From Azospirillum cavernae (GTDB lineage Bacteria; Pseudomonadota; Alphaproteobacteria; Azospirillales; Azospirillaceae): a stretch of 64,000 bases of DNA. The translations under genes and the position numbers were made by a program. The stretch spans positions 1,567,001 through 1,631,000 of the forward strand of contig NZ_QYUL01000001.1 of assembly GCF_003590795.1 (NCBI RefSeq). The letters are read 5' to 3'. Below are positions 1 through 7,958 of this stretch, in pieces. How positions within the stretch are numbered: the stretch's first letter is position 1; each line of letters begins with the position of its first letter. The notes below the pieces were generated by a model. The model did no database searches and was not told where the DNA came from. It was given only the letters and a program-made list of their open reading frames with translations.

Positions 1-336
1 GACACCGAACAGATGCCGATCAGCGTGCTGGAGGCGATGGCGGCGGGCCTGCCGCTGGCGGCGACCTCGGTCGGCGACGTCGCCGCCATGGTCGCGCCGG
101 AAAACCGGCCCTTCATCGTCGCCAAAAGCGCCGACGGCTTGGGCCGGGCCATCGCCGCGCTTCTCGACGATCCGGCGCGCGGCAAAACCATCGGACAGGC
201 CAACGCCGCCCACGCGCGCGACCGCTTCGATCAGAGCCGGATGTTCTCGACCTACCGCCGCCTGTTCGATGGCGACCTGCGCGCGGTTATGGAGAATCCA
301 GGCGCTGGACCTGCCGGTGGATCTCCGTCGGGGTGA
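1..336 (+). CDS. glycosyltransferase family 4, C-terminal fragment (cut by window edge)
   Basis: The reading frame is open from base 1 and ends at 336, so only the last 111 codons are present. The visible part carries the GT4 donor-binding signature: a PISVLEAMAAGLPLAATSVG stretch, corresponding to the E-x7-E region of group 1 glycosyltransferases, then a helical tail with DDPARGKTIGQANAAHARDRF. Such enzymes transfer a sugar from a nucleotide donor during polysaccharide assembly at the cytoplasmic face. It is followed by other exopolysaccharide genes. Its last 50 bases overlap the end of the convergent deacetylase-like gene. The acceptor and sugar cannot be judged. Confidence 0.85.
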   Translation, partial: DTEQMPISVLEAMAAGLPLAATSVGDVAAMVAPENRPFIVAKSADGLGRAIAALLDDPARGKTIGQANAAHARDRFDQSRMFSTYRRLFDGDLRAVMENPGAGPAGGSPSG

Positions 337-1342
337 CGGTTCGCCCGCCGACCACGGTCAGGAAGAATTCCAGATACTCGGCCAGCCAGCCGATCAGCCG
401 ATCCACCTCCCGCCCGGTCGGGACATAGGGGTTGCCGCCCGGCAGCAGCGACGAGGAATGGTAGCTGACCGAAAACAGGCGCACGCCGCGCGCCAGCAGC
501 GCCAGGGTCAACGCCATCGCCTCGCGGCAGCTTTGCCCCTCGGGCGACAGACGGACGCGGTTGAGCAAACCCGTCCGCGCCAGCACCGCCGGGATGCGGA
601 CGGCCCGCCCCAGGCGGGAATCGGCCAGCGCGTAAAGGGAATCGCCGCAACGGCTCAGCCCCCCGACATAGTCGCTGGTCAAGGGGATCTCCAACAACTC
701 CCGATCCGCATCAAGCCAATAAGGCGCGACGCCGAAGCCCCGGAAGCACGGCCCGCCGCCCCGGCGGAAATCCGCCCCGGCCAACACGCTGACGTCAAGC
801 CGGTATCCCAGGGACCGCAACAGCCCCGCCGTGTTGGGGCCGAAACCATAGCGCCCGGCCCGATAGGCGAAGGGCTTGACGCCGAACCCCTCGTCGATCA
901 TCGCCGTCAAATTGGCCAGCTTGGCCCGCTCCAGCTCAGGCGCGAGGTTGCCCGCGAAGGTCTGCGACAGCGTAATGTTCGGGTGGACGAAGGGCGGCGT
1001 CACCCAGGGGTGAAGCTGCGCCCCGATCTGGCAACGCCCATCCGCCAGCAGGCCGCGCAGCGGCCCGCGCCCCTCGGGCTGGGCGGCCACCGGGTAATCA
1101 ACCAGATAGGTCGGGACGCAGCCAAAGCGTTCGAGCACCCGTTGCGCCCGATGCTGTTCGGCGATGTTGCGCACGCTGGTCTGGTCCGGGGCGAATTTCG
1201 ACCAGTCGAATTCCTCCTCGGCGTCGATGAAAACCAGCAATTGCGGCGGGCTGTCCGCCGGAAAGACGATCCGCGCGTTGGACGGCGGCGGCCCGATTCC
1301 CCCCCCCGCGTTCGGCGTCGCGGCGCTGGCGTGGGGCGGCAT
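287..1342 (-). CDS. WalW-like polysaccharide deacetylase family protein
   Basis: 351 aa. The fold is recognisable from LVFIDAEEEFDW (residues 36-47), QIGAQLHPWVTPP (105-117) and RAGRYGFGPN (161-170). These match the metal-binding Asp, the His motif and the catalytic Arg region of NodB-type polysaccharide deacetylases, specifically the WalW-like branch found in cell-surface polysaccharide clusters. SYHSSSL near residue 298 is the probable C-terminal His motif. The family removes N-acetyl groups from polysaccharides. There is no obvious signal peptide, so a cytoplasmic or nucleotide-linked substrate is possible. It converges on and slightly overlaps the upstream glycosyltransferase. The start at 1342 is the first Met and the N-terminal 30 residues are low complexity, so the true start may be a little downstream. 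Confidence 0.8.
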   Translation of the reverse strand: MPPHASAATPNAGGGIGPPPSNARIVFPADSPPQLLVFIDAEEEFDWSKFAPDQTSVRNIAEQHRAQRVLERFGCVPTYLVDYPVAAQPEGRGPLRGLLADGRCQIGAQLHPWVTPPFVHPNITLSQTFAGNLAPELERAKLANLTAMIDEGFGVKPFAYRAGRYGFGPNTAGLLRSLGYRLDVSVLAGADFRRGGGPCFRGFGVAPYWLDADRELLEIPLTSDYVGGLSRCGDSLYALADSRLGRAVRIPAVLARTGLLNRVRLSPEGQSCREAMALTLALLARGVRLFSVSYHSSSLLPGGNPYVPTGREVDRLIGWLAEYLEFFLTVVGGRTVTPTEIHRQVQRLDSP

Positions 1343-1496
1343 GGTCCGATCTCCTCATTCCCGAGAAAACTCAGGATGACCAAACGTTATCACTCGCACG
1401 CCCCCCTGTCGCGCCCATATCACCAAGGGACAGCGACGCCGATCACCGGGCGTTGACCAGCCAAACAAGGGGGGACGTGACGTTGCGGACATTGCA

Positions 1497-3695
1497 TTGA
1501 CGACAGGACGCCGGTGGAACTGGACCGGAGCCGCATCGCTGGCGGTTCTCATCCTCACCATCGCGCCAATCTCCAGCCGGGCGGACGACCGTCTGGCGGA
1601 CGGCGAGGAGCAAGCGCCGCTTCAACTGGTCGCCGAGGCGGCGGTCGCCGCCACCAACACAGTTTTGCGGGCGCCGGCCATGACCAAGCCAGCGCTTCCA
1701 GGCGATCTGGTCGGCATGATGCTGGTGAACCGCGCGGGCCAACCATCCCGGTCGCAGGCCGTCACCTTCGGTCAAGTGTTCGCCGCCGGAGCGGCGCCGC
1801 GCGGCGATGGAATCGAGGCGCGGATCGGCACACGGCAAACCCCGGCGCAAGCCGACGTCAAAACCCGTTACGCCGATGGCTCGATCAAGCACGCCATCCT
1901 GACCCTGACCGCTCCGGCCCTGGCCGCCGGGCGCGCCGTCGATGTGATGCTCGTCGCCGTCAAGGCCGCGCCGTCCGCTCCGCCTGTGACGGCCAACGCC
2001 CTGTTGGCCCAGGGCTACGCCCTGACGTTGCGCGTGACCTTCGCCGACGGGATCGCGCGCGACCTTGACGCCGCCGATCTGCTGCGGCAGGCGAGTGCGG
2101 CGGGACGGCTTGACACCTGGTTGAGCGGACCGCTGGTCAGCGAGTTCCGGGTTGAGGCGCGGATCGATCCGCTTCTGCGCGCCAGCTTTGACATTCGCGC
2201 CTACGCCGATGGGCGGGTGCGCACCGGGGTGATGGTCGCCAACGACAATCTTTGGACGGCGAACAGCCGAACCGTCGCCTACCGGGCCGACATCCGCGCG
2301 GCGGGGCAATCCGTCTTCACCGCCGGGTTGAGCCATCATCGGGCCGCCAACTGGCGGCGGGCGGTGTGGAGCGGCGGTAGCGAGACGGGGGGCGACACGG
2401 TCGCCGTCCTGCGCGACGTCGATTACCTGACCCGAACCGGCGCCATTCCGGCGTTCGACACCGACCTCGGCGTCAACACGTCCGCCGTTGCGGACACGGC
2501 GACGGCGCTGGCCAAGGCCGACACCGGCCCGCTTGGGGCCGCCTTGATCCAAAAATACATGCCGACCACCGGCGGGCGGTCGGACATCGGCATCCTGCCC
2601 TCCTGGACGTCCTCCTATCTGATAAGCCAGGACGCGCGCGCCGAACGGGCGATGTACGCCAACGCCGACGCGTCGGGCAGCGCGCCCTGGCATTTCCATG
2701 ACGCGATCTCCGGCCAGTATGTGCGGATCGACCAGCACCCCAAGCTCTGGCTCGATTACCGCGCCAAGGTGACGGCCAACGAGGTTTCCGCCACCACCCT
2801 GGCCACGTTGGCGAAGGAAACCGGCTGGACCACCGACGACGCTCACACGCCGTCGCTGGCCTTCGTGCCCTATCTGCTGTCCGGCGACCGCTATTATCTG
2901 GACGAGTTGCAGGCGGTGTCCGCGTGGCGGCTTGGGGCCTTCAACCCGGCCTATCGCAGCAACATCATGGCCAAGCAGGTTCGCGCCCTGGCGTGGGAAC
3001 TGCGCGATCTGGGCGACGCCGCTTACGCCACGCCGGACGCCCATCCGCTGAAAGGCTACTTCGTCGGCCAGATCACCCAGGAACTTGCCCTGTTGCGCGA
3101 CGCCTATGTCGGGCGCCGGGTGATGCGGGCGGCGGGAGAGGTCGAGGGTTGGTTCATGGGCGATGATTCGCGGGTTCCCGGCGGGCTGGGTCCATGGCAG
3201 ATCGACTTCATGGCCCTGGCGCTGGCCGGACTGGACGGGCATGGTTTCGCCGGCGCCCGCGACCTGCTGGATTGGAGCGCCAATTTCATCGCCGGGCGCT
3301 TCATCAGCGCCAACCAGGGCTTCAACCCCTACTATGGCCCGGCTTATGTCCTGAAGCTGTTCGATCCCGTCACCAAGGCGCCGACGCCAAGCTGGCGGCG
3401 CGTGTTGGCCGACAGCTTTACCGACGGCGGCACGCGAACCAGCTTTGTGCCGGAAAGCTACCCGTCTTGCGCCTATTGCTATGTGGCGGTCGCCAAAGCG
3501 GCGCTGGCCGCCACCATCACCGTCACCCAATCGTCGCGCGCCATCCAGGCCTATAATTTTCTGGTGACGCACACGCCCGCCGACGCGATGAAGCAATACC
3601 GGACGGTGACGAATTGGGCGATCCGCCCCCGTTTGCCCGATGGCCGCCTTGCCCGCGTGGGCGAGACGATTCCATCCGTCGGGCGGACGCCGTGA
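1497..3695 (+). CDS. large secreted protein, possible RIFT-barrel / rhamnogalacturonan-lyase-like
   Basis: 732 aa from a TTG start. The N-terminus has a Sec-type signal: Arg-rich head, then a hydrophobic run SLAVLILTIAPISS ending before RADD. After that comes a segment (about residues 65-160) with beta-rich text such as VTFGQVFAAG and RYADGSIKHAILTLTAP. This resembles the N-terminal RIFT-barrel domain of PcRGLX/YetA-like exo-lyases. The C-terminal two thirds is rich in aromatic, helix-forming text (AWELRDLGDAAY, DFMALALAGLDGHG), compatible with an alpha/alpha toroid. The family assignment is tentative; secretion is well supported. Its stop codon overlaps the GTG start of the next gene (GTGA at 3692-3695), so the two are probably translationally coupled. 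A surface-polysaccharide degrading or modifying role is inferred from context. Confidence 0.7.
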   Translation: MTTGRRWNWTGAASLAVLILTIAPISSRADDRLADGEEQAPLQLVAEAAVAATNTVLRAPAMTKPALPGDLVGMMLVNRAGQPSRSQAVTFGQVFAAGAAPRGDGIEARIGTRQTPAQADVKTRYADGSIKHAILTLTAPALAAGRAVDVMLVAVKAAPSAPPVTANALLAQGYALTLRVTFADGIARDLDAADLLRQASAAGRLDTWLSGPLVSEFRVEARIDPLLRASFDIRAYADGRVRTGVMVANDNLWTANSRTVAYRADIRAAGQSVFTAGLSHHRAANWRRAVWSGGSETGGDTVAVLRDVDYLTRTGAIPAFDTDLGVNTSAVADTATALAKADTGPLGAALIQKYMPTTGGRSDIGILPSWTSSYLISQDARAERAMYANADASGSAPWHFHDAISGQYVRIDQHPKLWLDYRAKVTANEVSATTLATLAKETGWTTDDAHTPSLAFVPYLLSGDRYYLDELQAVSAWRLGAFNPAYRSNIMAKQVRALAWELRDLGDAAYATPDAHPLKGYFVGQITQELALLRDAYVGRRVMRAAGEVEGWFMGDDSRVPGGLGPWQIDFMALALAGLDGHGFAGARDLLDWSANFIAGRFISANQGFNPYYGPAYVLKLFDPVTKAPTPSWRRVLADSFTDGGTRTSFVPESYPSCAYCYVAVAKAALAATITVTQSSRAIQAYNFLVTHTPADAMKQYRTVTNWAIRPRLPDGRLARVGETIPSVGRTP

Positions 3696-4777
3696 CGGCG
3701 CGCGGCGACCAAAGCGTCTGCGTCGCCGCGATCGTCCCCTGCCCGCCCGCCCGCTCTTTGGAAGCGGAATGGCGGGCGTTGGAGGCGCGCGCGGCGCCAT
3801 CCTTGTTTCTGTCCTGGGCGTGGATCGGCGCCCAGGTCGCCGCGTTCGGGACGCCCGGCTGGTTGGCGCGGGTGACGCGCGGGGGGGCTGTGGTCGGCTT
3901 GGCCCTGCTCGGCCATCGGAAGGGCGGTTGGACGCGCGACGGTTGGAAAAGCGGTTGGCGCGGCGCGTCGCTCCACCTCAACGAAACCGGCGACCCGGAT
4001 CATGATGGGGTGATGATCGAGTACAACGGTCTGCTGGTTCACGAAAGCGACGATGAGGCGGCGACGGCGGCGTTGATCGGCGCGCTGCTGTCCCACAAGA
4101 GACCACGTTGGCGAAGCCTTCACCTCAGCGGCGTGCCGGAGGAATGGGCCGAGCGGTGCCGGGCGCAGGGGCTGGCGACGCGTCTGCTCCGCGTGCCGCA
4201 AGCCGCGCCCTTCACGGACTTCGCCGCGCTGCCGCCCGGCGACATCTTGGACGCCCTGTCCAGCAACAGCCGCCAGCGCATCCGGCGGTCGCTGCGCTGG
4301 TTTGAACGGCGCGGGCCATTGACCCTCGACCGGGCCGCCAATGTCGGCGAGGCGTTGGACTGGCTGGCGGCGCTGGAGCGGTTGCACAGCGCGTCCTGGC
4401 AGGCCAAAAACAAGCCCGGCGCCTTCGCCAACCCCAGTTTCGGACTCTTCCACCGCCGCCTGATTGAGCAAAGCTTCGCGGATGGAATTCCCGATCTGCT
4501 GCGCGTCCGCGCCGGATCGCAGACGGTCGGCTATCTGTACAATTTGCTGTGGCGCGGCTGGGCCTGCGCCTATCAAAGCGGCTTGGTCTATGAAGAGGAC
4601 GCCGATTGCCGCCCCGGTCTGGTCGCGCATCTGTTGGCGATGCGCCGCTGTCGCGCTGAGGGCATGGCGGGCTATCGCTTTCTGGCGGGCGATTCCCGCT
4701 ACAAGGCGAGTTTCGCCACCGGGCAAGACACGCTGCTGTGGATGACCGCGCGCCGTCCCGGCTGGTTCACCATCTGA
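3692..4777 (+). CDS. FemAB/CelD-like GNAT acyltransferase
   Basis: 361 aa. The start is placed at GTG 3692, which overlaps the TGA of the preceding gene by the four-base GTGA. An upstream ATG at 3614 in the same frame would overlap that gene by 82 bases and is less likely. Features of the BioF2-like/CelD acetyltransferase family are visible: FLSWAWIGAQVAAFG near the N-terminus, the SSNSRQRIRRSLRWFERRG basic helix, LYNLLWRGWACAYQSGL, and the closing YRFLAGDSRYKASF. Members of this family sit in exopolysaccharide and PEP-CTERM clusters and are thought to acylate sugar or lipid-linked substrates. The substrate here is unknown. It ends just before a hairpin shared with the convergent sugar transferase. 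Confidence 0.8.
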   Translation: MTARGDQSVCVAAIVPCPPARSLEAEWRALEARAAPSLFLSWAWIGAQVAAFGTPGWLARVTRGGAVVGLALLGHRKGGWTRDGWKSGWRGASLHLNETGDPDHDGVMIEYNGLLVHESDDEAATAALIGALLSHKRPRWRSLHLSGVPEEWAERCRAQGLATRLLRVPQAAPFTDFAALPPGDILDALSSNSRQRIRRSLRWFERRGPLTLDRAANVGEALDWLAALERLHSASWQAKNKPGAFANPSFGLFHRRLIEQSFADGIPDLLRVRAGSQTVGYLYNLLWRGWACAYQSGLVYEEDADCRPGLVAHLLAMRRCRAEGMAGYRFLAGDSRYKASFATGQDTLLWMTARRPGWFTI

Positions 4778-4782
4778 AAAGC

Positions 4783-4798
4783 GGGGCGTCTCCGCCCC
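4783..4798. terminator. short GC hairpin between convergent genes
   Basis: GGGGCG (4783-4788), loop TCTC, CGCCCC (4793-4798) form a perfect six-base stem lying between the stops of the acyltransferase (4777) and the sugar transferase (4814). There is no U-run, so it is only a weak bidirectional terminator candidate. Confidence 0.4.
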
Positions 4799-4813
4799 AT
4801 CCAAGCCGGACGC

Positions 4814-6250
4814 TCACCGCGCCCCGCCATTCCACAGCAGGACTTTGCCGGTTTGGATCATGGTCATGATGTCGAGAAAGATGTTGCCGTTCTTGATGTA
4901 GTAGAGATCCAGAGCCAGCTTCCGCTTCGCGTCCTCGACCGACGCCCCATAGGGGTAGTTGATCTGCGCCCATCCGGTGATGCCGGGTTTGGCGGCGTGG
5001 CGGACCTCGTAATAGGGGATTTTCTCGGCCAGCACGGACACGAAGACCGGGCGTTCGGGGCGTGGCCCGACAAACGCCATGTCGCCCCGCAGAACGTTGA
5101 AAACCTGGGGAATTTCGTCGATCCGAACCTTGCGGATGAAGGAGCCGACCCGCGTCGCTCTGCTGTCGTCCTTCGAGGCCCAGCGCGGCCCATGGCGTTC
5201 CGCGTCAACCCGCATGCTGCGGAATTTCACGACGTCAAAGGGTTTTCCGTGCAAGCCGACCCGGGTTTGCCGGTAGAAAATCGGCCCTTCGCTTTCCAGC
5301 TTTATCAACAGCGCGGTGAGCAACGTCACCGGCAAGGACAGGATCAAAAGCAGGCTGGCGATGACGATGTCCAGCGCGCGCTGAACGACGATCCGTCCCT
5401 TGCTCATTTGAAAACCGTCGGAGAACAGCAGCCAACTGGGGGACATGTCGTCCAGGAAAATCTGGCCGCTTTCCCGTTCCCAAAAGGTGCTGAATTCCAA
5501 CGTGTTGAAGCCGTGGAGCTTGCAGTCCAACAATTCATGCACCGGCATGCCGCGCCGTTCAGTGCTGGCGATGACGATCTCGTCGATCCGCCGTTCCCGG
5601 CAGAAATTCAGCAGGTTCTTGGGGTCGATCACGAAATCGGGCCGCCGGTCATCCCCCCGCCGATCCGGTTGAGCGTCGTCTTTCACGATGGTGGAACCGC
5701 TGTCGGGGGCCAATTGGGCGTAACCGACAATGGCGAAAGACCGATGCCGGAGATCCCGGCTTAGATTTTGAAGGCTTCCGGCCCGCGCGCCGTTGCCGAT
5801 CACCAGAACTCGCGTTTTGAAAAGATCGGAGCGATCCAGCGCGTTCAAGCCGAATTTGCGGATCAGCAACAGCGCGGGCAGAAAGGTGACGATGGCGGCG
5901 GCGCACAGCAAAGAGTTTGCGGGCAGCCACGCGCCCTGAAGGGCGTAATCCCGCGCCGCGAACAGCGCCAGAAAAGCCACGAGAATCAGCGGAAACACGA
6001 CCGTGGCCCGCGAGGCCGATTCACGGAAGTAAAAGAAGCACTTCCTGTTGTAAAGACCAACGGAATACATCCCCACGATGACGCCAAGGCTGATGAGCGT
6101 CGCCGCCGCGCCGTGGGTGAGGTTGGGTGGGTTTCCGTTTGATTCGATGATTCCGTAATAAGAATAGGCCAAAAAATACAAAATCGAAAATTCAAGGACC
6201 ATCATTGTGGCGCACATTCGACTGACGTAAAGACCGGCAAAACGAAACAT
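4814..6250 (-). CDS. EpsB-type polyprenyl-phosphate sugar transferase (PEP-CTERM/EPS associated)
   Basis: 478 aa. The start is set at ATG 6250, preceded by AGAGGAA at good spacing. A longer in-frame extension to 6343 exists but has no such site. Four N-terminal membrane helices (for example LEFSILYFLAYSYYG and VVFPLILVAFLALFA) precede a Rossmann-like region (TRVLVIGNGARAGSL). A fifth hydrophobic segment leads into the catalytic domain with FDVVKFRSMRVDAE, KVRIDEIPQVFNVLRGDMAFVGPRPE and GITGWAQINYPYG, the bacterial sugar-transferase signature. The enzyme moves a sugar-1-phosphate onto undecaprenyl phosphate to start exopolysaccharide repeat synthesis. Architecture and context match the EpsB/TIGR03013 group seen with exosortase systems. 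Confidence 0.92.
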   Translation of the reverse strand: MFRFAGLYVSRMCATMMVLEFSILYFLAYSYYGIIESNGNPPNLTHGAAATLISLGVIVGMYSVGLYNRKCFFYFRESASRATVVFPLILVAFLALFAARDYALQGAWLPANSLLCAAAIVTFLPALLLIRKFGLNALDRSDLFKTRVLVIGNGARAGSLQNLSRDLRHRSFAIVGYAQLAPDSGSTIVKDDAQPDRRGDDRRPDFVIDPKNLLNFCRERRIDEIVIASTERRGMPVHELLDCKLHGFNTLEFSTFWERESGQIFLDDMSPSWLLFSDGFQMSKGRIVVQRALDIVIASLLLILSLPVTLLTALLIKLESEGPIFYRQTRVGLHGKPFDVVKFRSMRVDAERHGPRWASKDDSRATRVGSFIRKVRIDEIPQVFNVLRGDMAFVGPRPERPVFVSVLAEKIPYYEVRHAAKPGITGWAQINYPYGASVEDAKRKLALDLYYIKNGNIFLDIMTMIQTGKVLLWNGGAR

Positions 6251-6585
6251 AACGATTCCTCTCTGGCGCGTTTTCGCTGATTTTGGGCAGCGCGGCTCTG
6301 AAGCGAATCGCGCTTTGTCAACGAATGGGTTTTTGCAAAACACAGTCGCGCCGGTGGCTGTGGCTCCGATCCGTTCTTGTGGCGGACCTGAACCTCAGAC
6401 AGAGTGTCTGTGATGGAGGGTGGGGACGGCAGGTCTTTCATGCGGTTCCGATGCGCGCGACCGCAGGCGCAAAACCCGCCCGCCGTCGGCCCAAGCAGAG
6501 ACCTGCGCAAATTGATCCTAGACCGCCCGCAAGGGGCGGCGCCAGCATCAGGAAATACTCATGCTTGACCGGAGGGGTGGCGGCG
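6251..6585. other. 335-bp intergenic region, no gene seen
   Basis: It lies between the sugar transferase start and the PEP-CTERM gene stop, both on the minus strand. A consensus minus-strand -35 TTGACA is present (complement at 6316-6321) but no convincing -10 lies 16-18 bases further on. A small hairpin CCGCCC/GGGCGG at 6523-6539 has no U-run and could end transcription of the PEP-CTERM gene. No credible ORF with a ribosome site was found. Confidence 0.5.
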
Positions 6586-7746
6586 TCACGCCGTCGCGGG
6601 TTTCGGAACCGTCCGTCGAACACCCAGCAGGGCGCAGCCCATCAGGCCGACCAGCAGCAACAGCGCGCCGTTCGGCTCTGGAACCGCATGGTCGATGAAG
6701 ACAGCGCAGCGCGCCGGGTTCACCGGGGTCGCCACGCCTTGAAAGCTGTTGCCCTGCAACTGGGCTGGCACACAAGGGGCGTCGCTGATCCCGATGGCGT
6801 TGGCGACGCCCGCGCTGACAAAGCTGTTGTTCGAGACCAGCAGGGCGTTGGCGGCGTAGCGCAGGCCTTCGGCGCCATAGGCGATCATCGTCCGGTTTTC
6901 GCTGCCGGCGCCCTGGATGATTCTGTTGCCGGAGATGGTGGCGACGCCGCCATTGGCCACGTCGACGGCGTAGCTGGTCGATCCGGCTGCGCAGCCGATG
7001 GCGCTGTCCGCCGCGCCGTCGTAAAGCCGGTTGTTGGTGATCGTCGTCACCGCCGCGCGGCTTTTGACGTCATGACCGAGAATCGTGCCGCAAAACAGGC
7101 TGTCCGTCACCAGCAGGCTGTTCACCGCGCCGACATAGACGGCGTGGTCGCAGCCGGTGCTGGGGCAGGCGCCGCCGCCCGCGTCGAACCCGTTGCCAAA
7201 AAAGCGGGAACCGCTGATGGAAATGTTTCCGGCGGCGTCAGCGTCCGCCAAAACGCCGTCCTGGTTGTTGGTGAAGACGCTGTTTTCCACGATGAGCCAC
7301 GCGGTTCCAGCCTGAGCGCGAATGCCCGCGCCGTTCGATCCCAGAGCGGAACTGACGGCGGCGCCCTGGAAGGTCAGGCCGATGATCGTCGCGCTGGCGC
7401 TGGTCGTGATGATCGCCTTGCCGTTCGTCGGCGCAATGGTGGCGTCGAGCACCACCGGCCCGCCCGCCGCCGCCTTGATCGTCATCGGCGCGGTGACGAC
7501 GGAGAAGTCATTCACGTAAATTCCAGGCGCGATCTCGATGGTGTAATAAACGTCGGCGTGGTTGTCAGCGAATTGAACGGCGGCGCTGATCGTCGTGTAA
7601 TCGGCGCCGCTGGCCCCCACGGTCAGGATGGCCCCGGCGGTCGCACCGGAGAGGGGAACAGCGAACAGGGGAACGGCGGCCAAAAGCGCGACCAGGATCG
7701 CGGCGAAACGCGCGCCGAACGGACCTGATTGAAACGCGTCGCGCAT
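6586..7746 (-). CDS. PEP-CTERM sorting-domain protein with right-handed beta-helix
   Basis: 386 aa from ATG 7746, six bases after GGAAGG. An ATG six bases earlier sits directly on that ribosome site, and the longer extension to 7869 has no support. A Sec signal is followed by a long stretch of short beta-strand repeats (AIITTSASATIIGLTFQG, WLIVENSVFTNNQDGV, SLLVTDSLFCG, ATISGNRI) typical of right-handed beta-helix proteins. The C-terminus is a canonical PEP-CTERM signal: VPEP at residue 355, a hydrophobic helix (GALLLLVGLMGCALLG) and a basic end starting VRR. Exosortase is expected to process the C-terminus and deliver the protein to the surface or exopolysaccharide. The exosortase itself is not in the window. 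Confidence 0.9.
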   Translation of the reverse strand: MRDAFQSGPFGARFAAILVALLAAVPLFAVPLSGATAGAILTVGASGADYTTISAAVQFADNHADVYYTIEIAPGIYVNDFSVVTAPMTIKAAAGGPVVLDATIAPTNGKAIITTSASATIIGLTFQGAAVSSALGSNGAGIRAQAGTAWLIVENSVFTNNQDGVLADADAAGNISISGSRFFGNGFDAGGGACPSTGCDHAVYVGAVNSLLVTDSLFCGTILGHDVKSRAAVTTITNNRLYDGAADSAIGCAAGSTSYAVDVANGGVATISGNRIIQGAGSENRTMIAYGAEGLRYAANALLVSNNSFVSAGVANAIGISDAPCVPAQLQGNSFQGVATPVNPARCAVFIDHAVPEPNGALLLLVGLMGCALLGVRRTVPKPATA

Positions 7747-7958
7747 GGCCATCCTTCCAGGATCAAAAAGCAAAACCTGCGCACGTCCGCCGCGCCCCTT
7801 CATCGGGCTGCAACATTGACGCCACCGGGACGCAAGGCGGCGTTCGGCAGAGCCGGGCGGCGAAATCATCCGGTGGTTTCCGCCGGTTGCGGCCTTTGAT
7901 CGGGCGCCCGTCGCCGCCGGACCGCCAAGGACGCCGCGCGGTGGGTGTAAGGCTGGCT

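Noticed and set aside
1443..3800. 785-codon open frame on the minus strand
   Set aside because: It mirrors the secreted-protein gene on the plus strand, is rich in R, G, P, A and Q without domain text, and has no ribosome site. It is a high-GC shadow.
7757..7775. Possible sigma-54 site before the VPEP gene
   Set aside because: The TTGCT half is present but the -24 element has TG instead of GG and the start would leave a leader of only about 13 bases.
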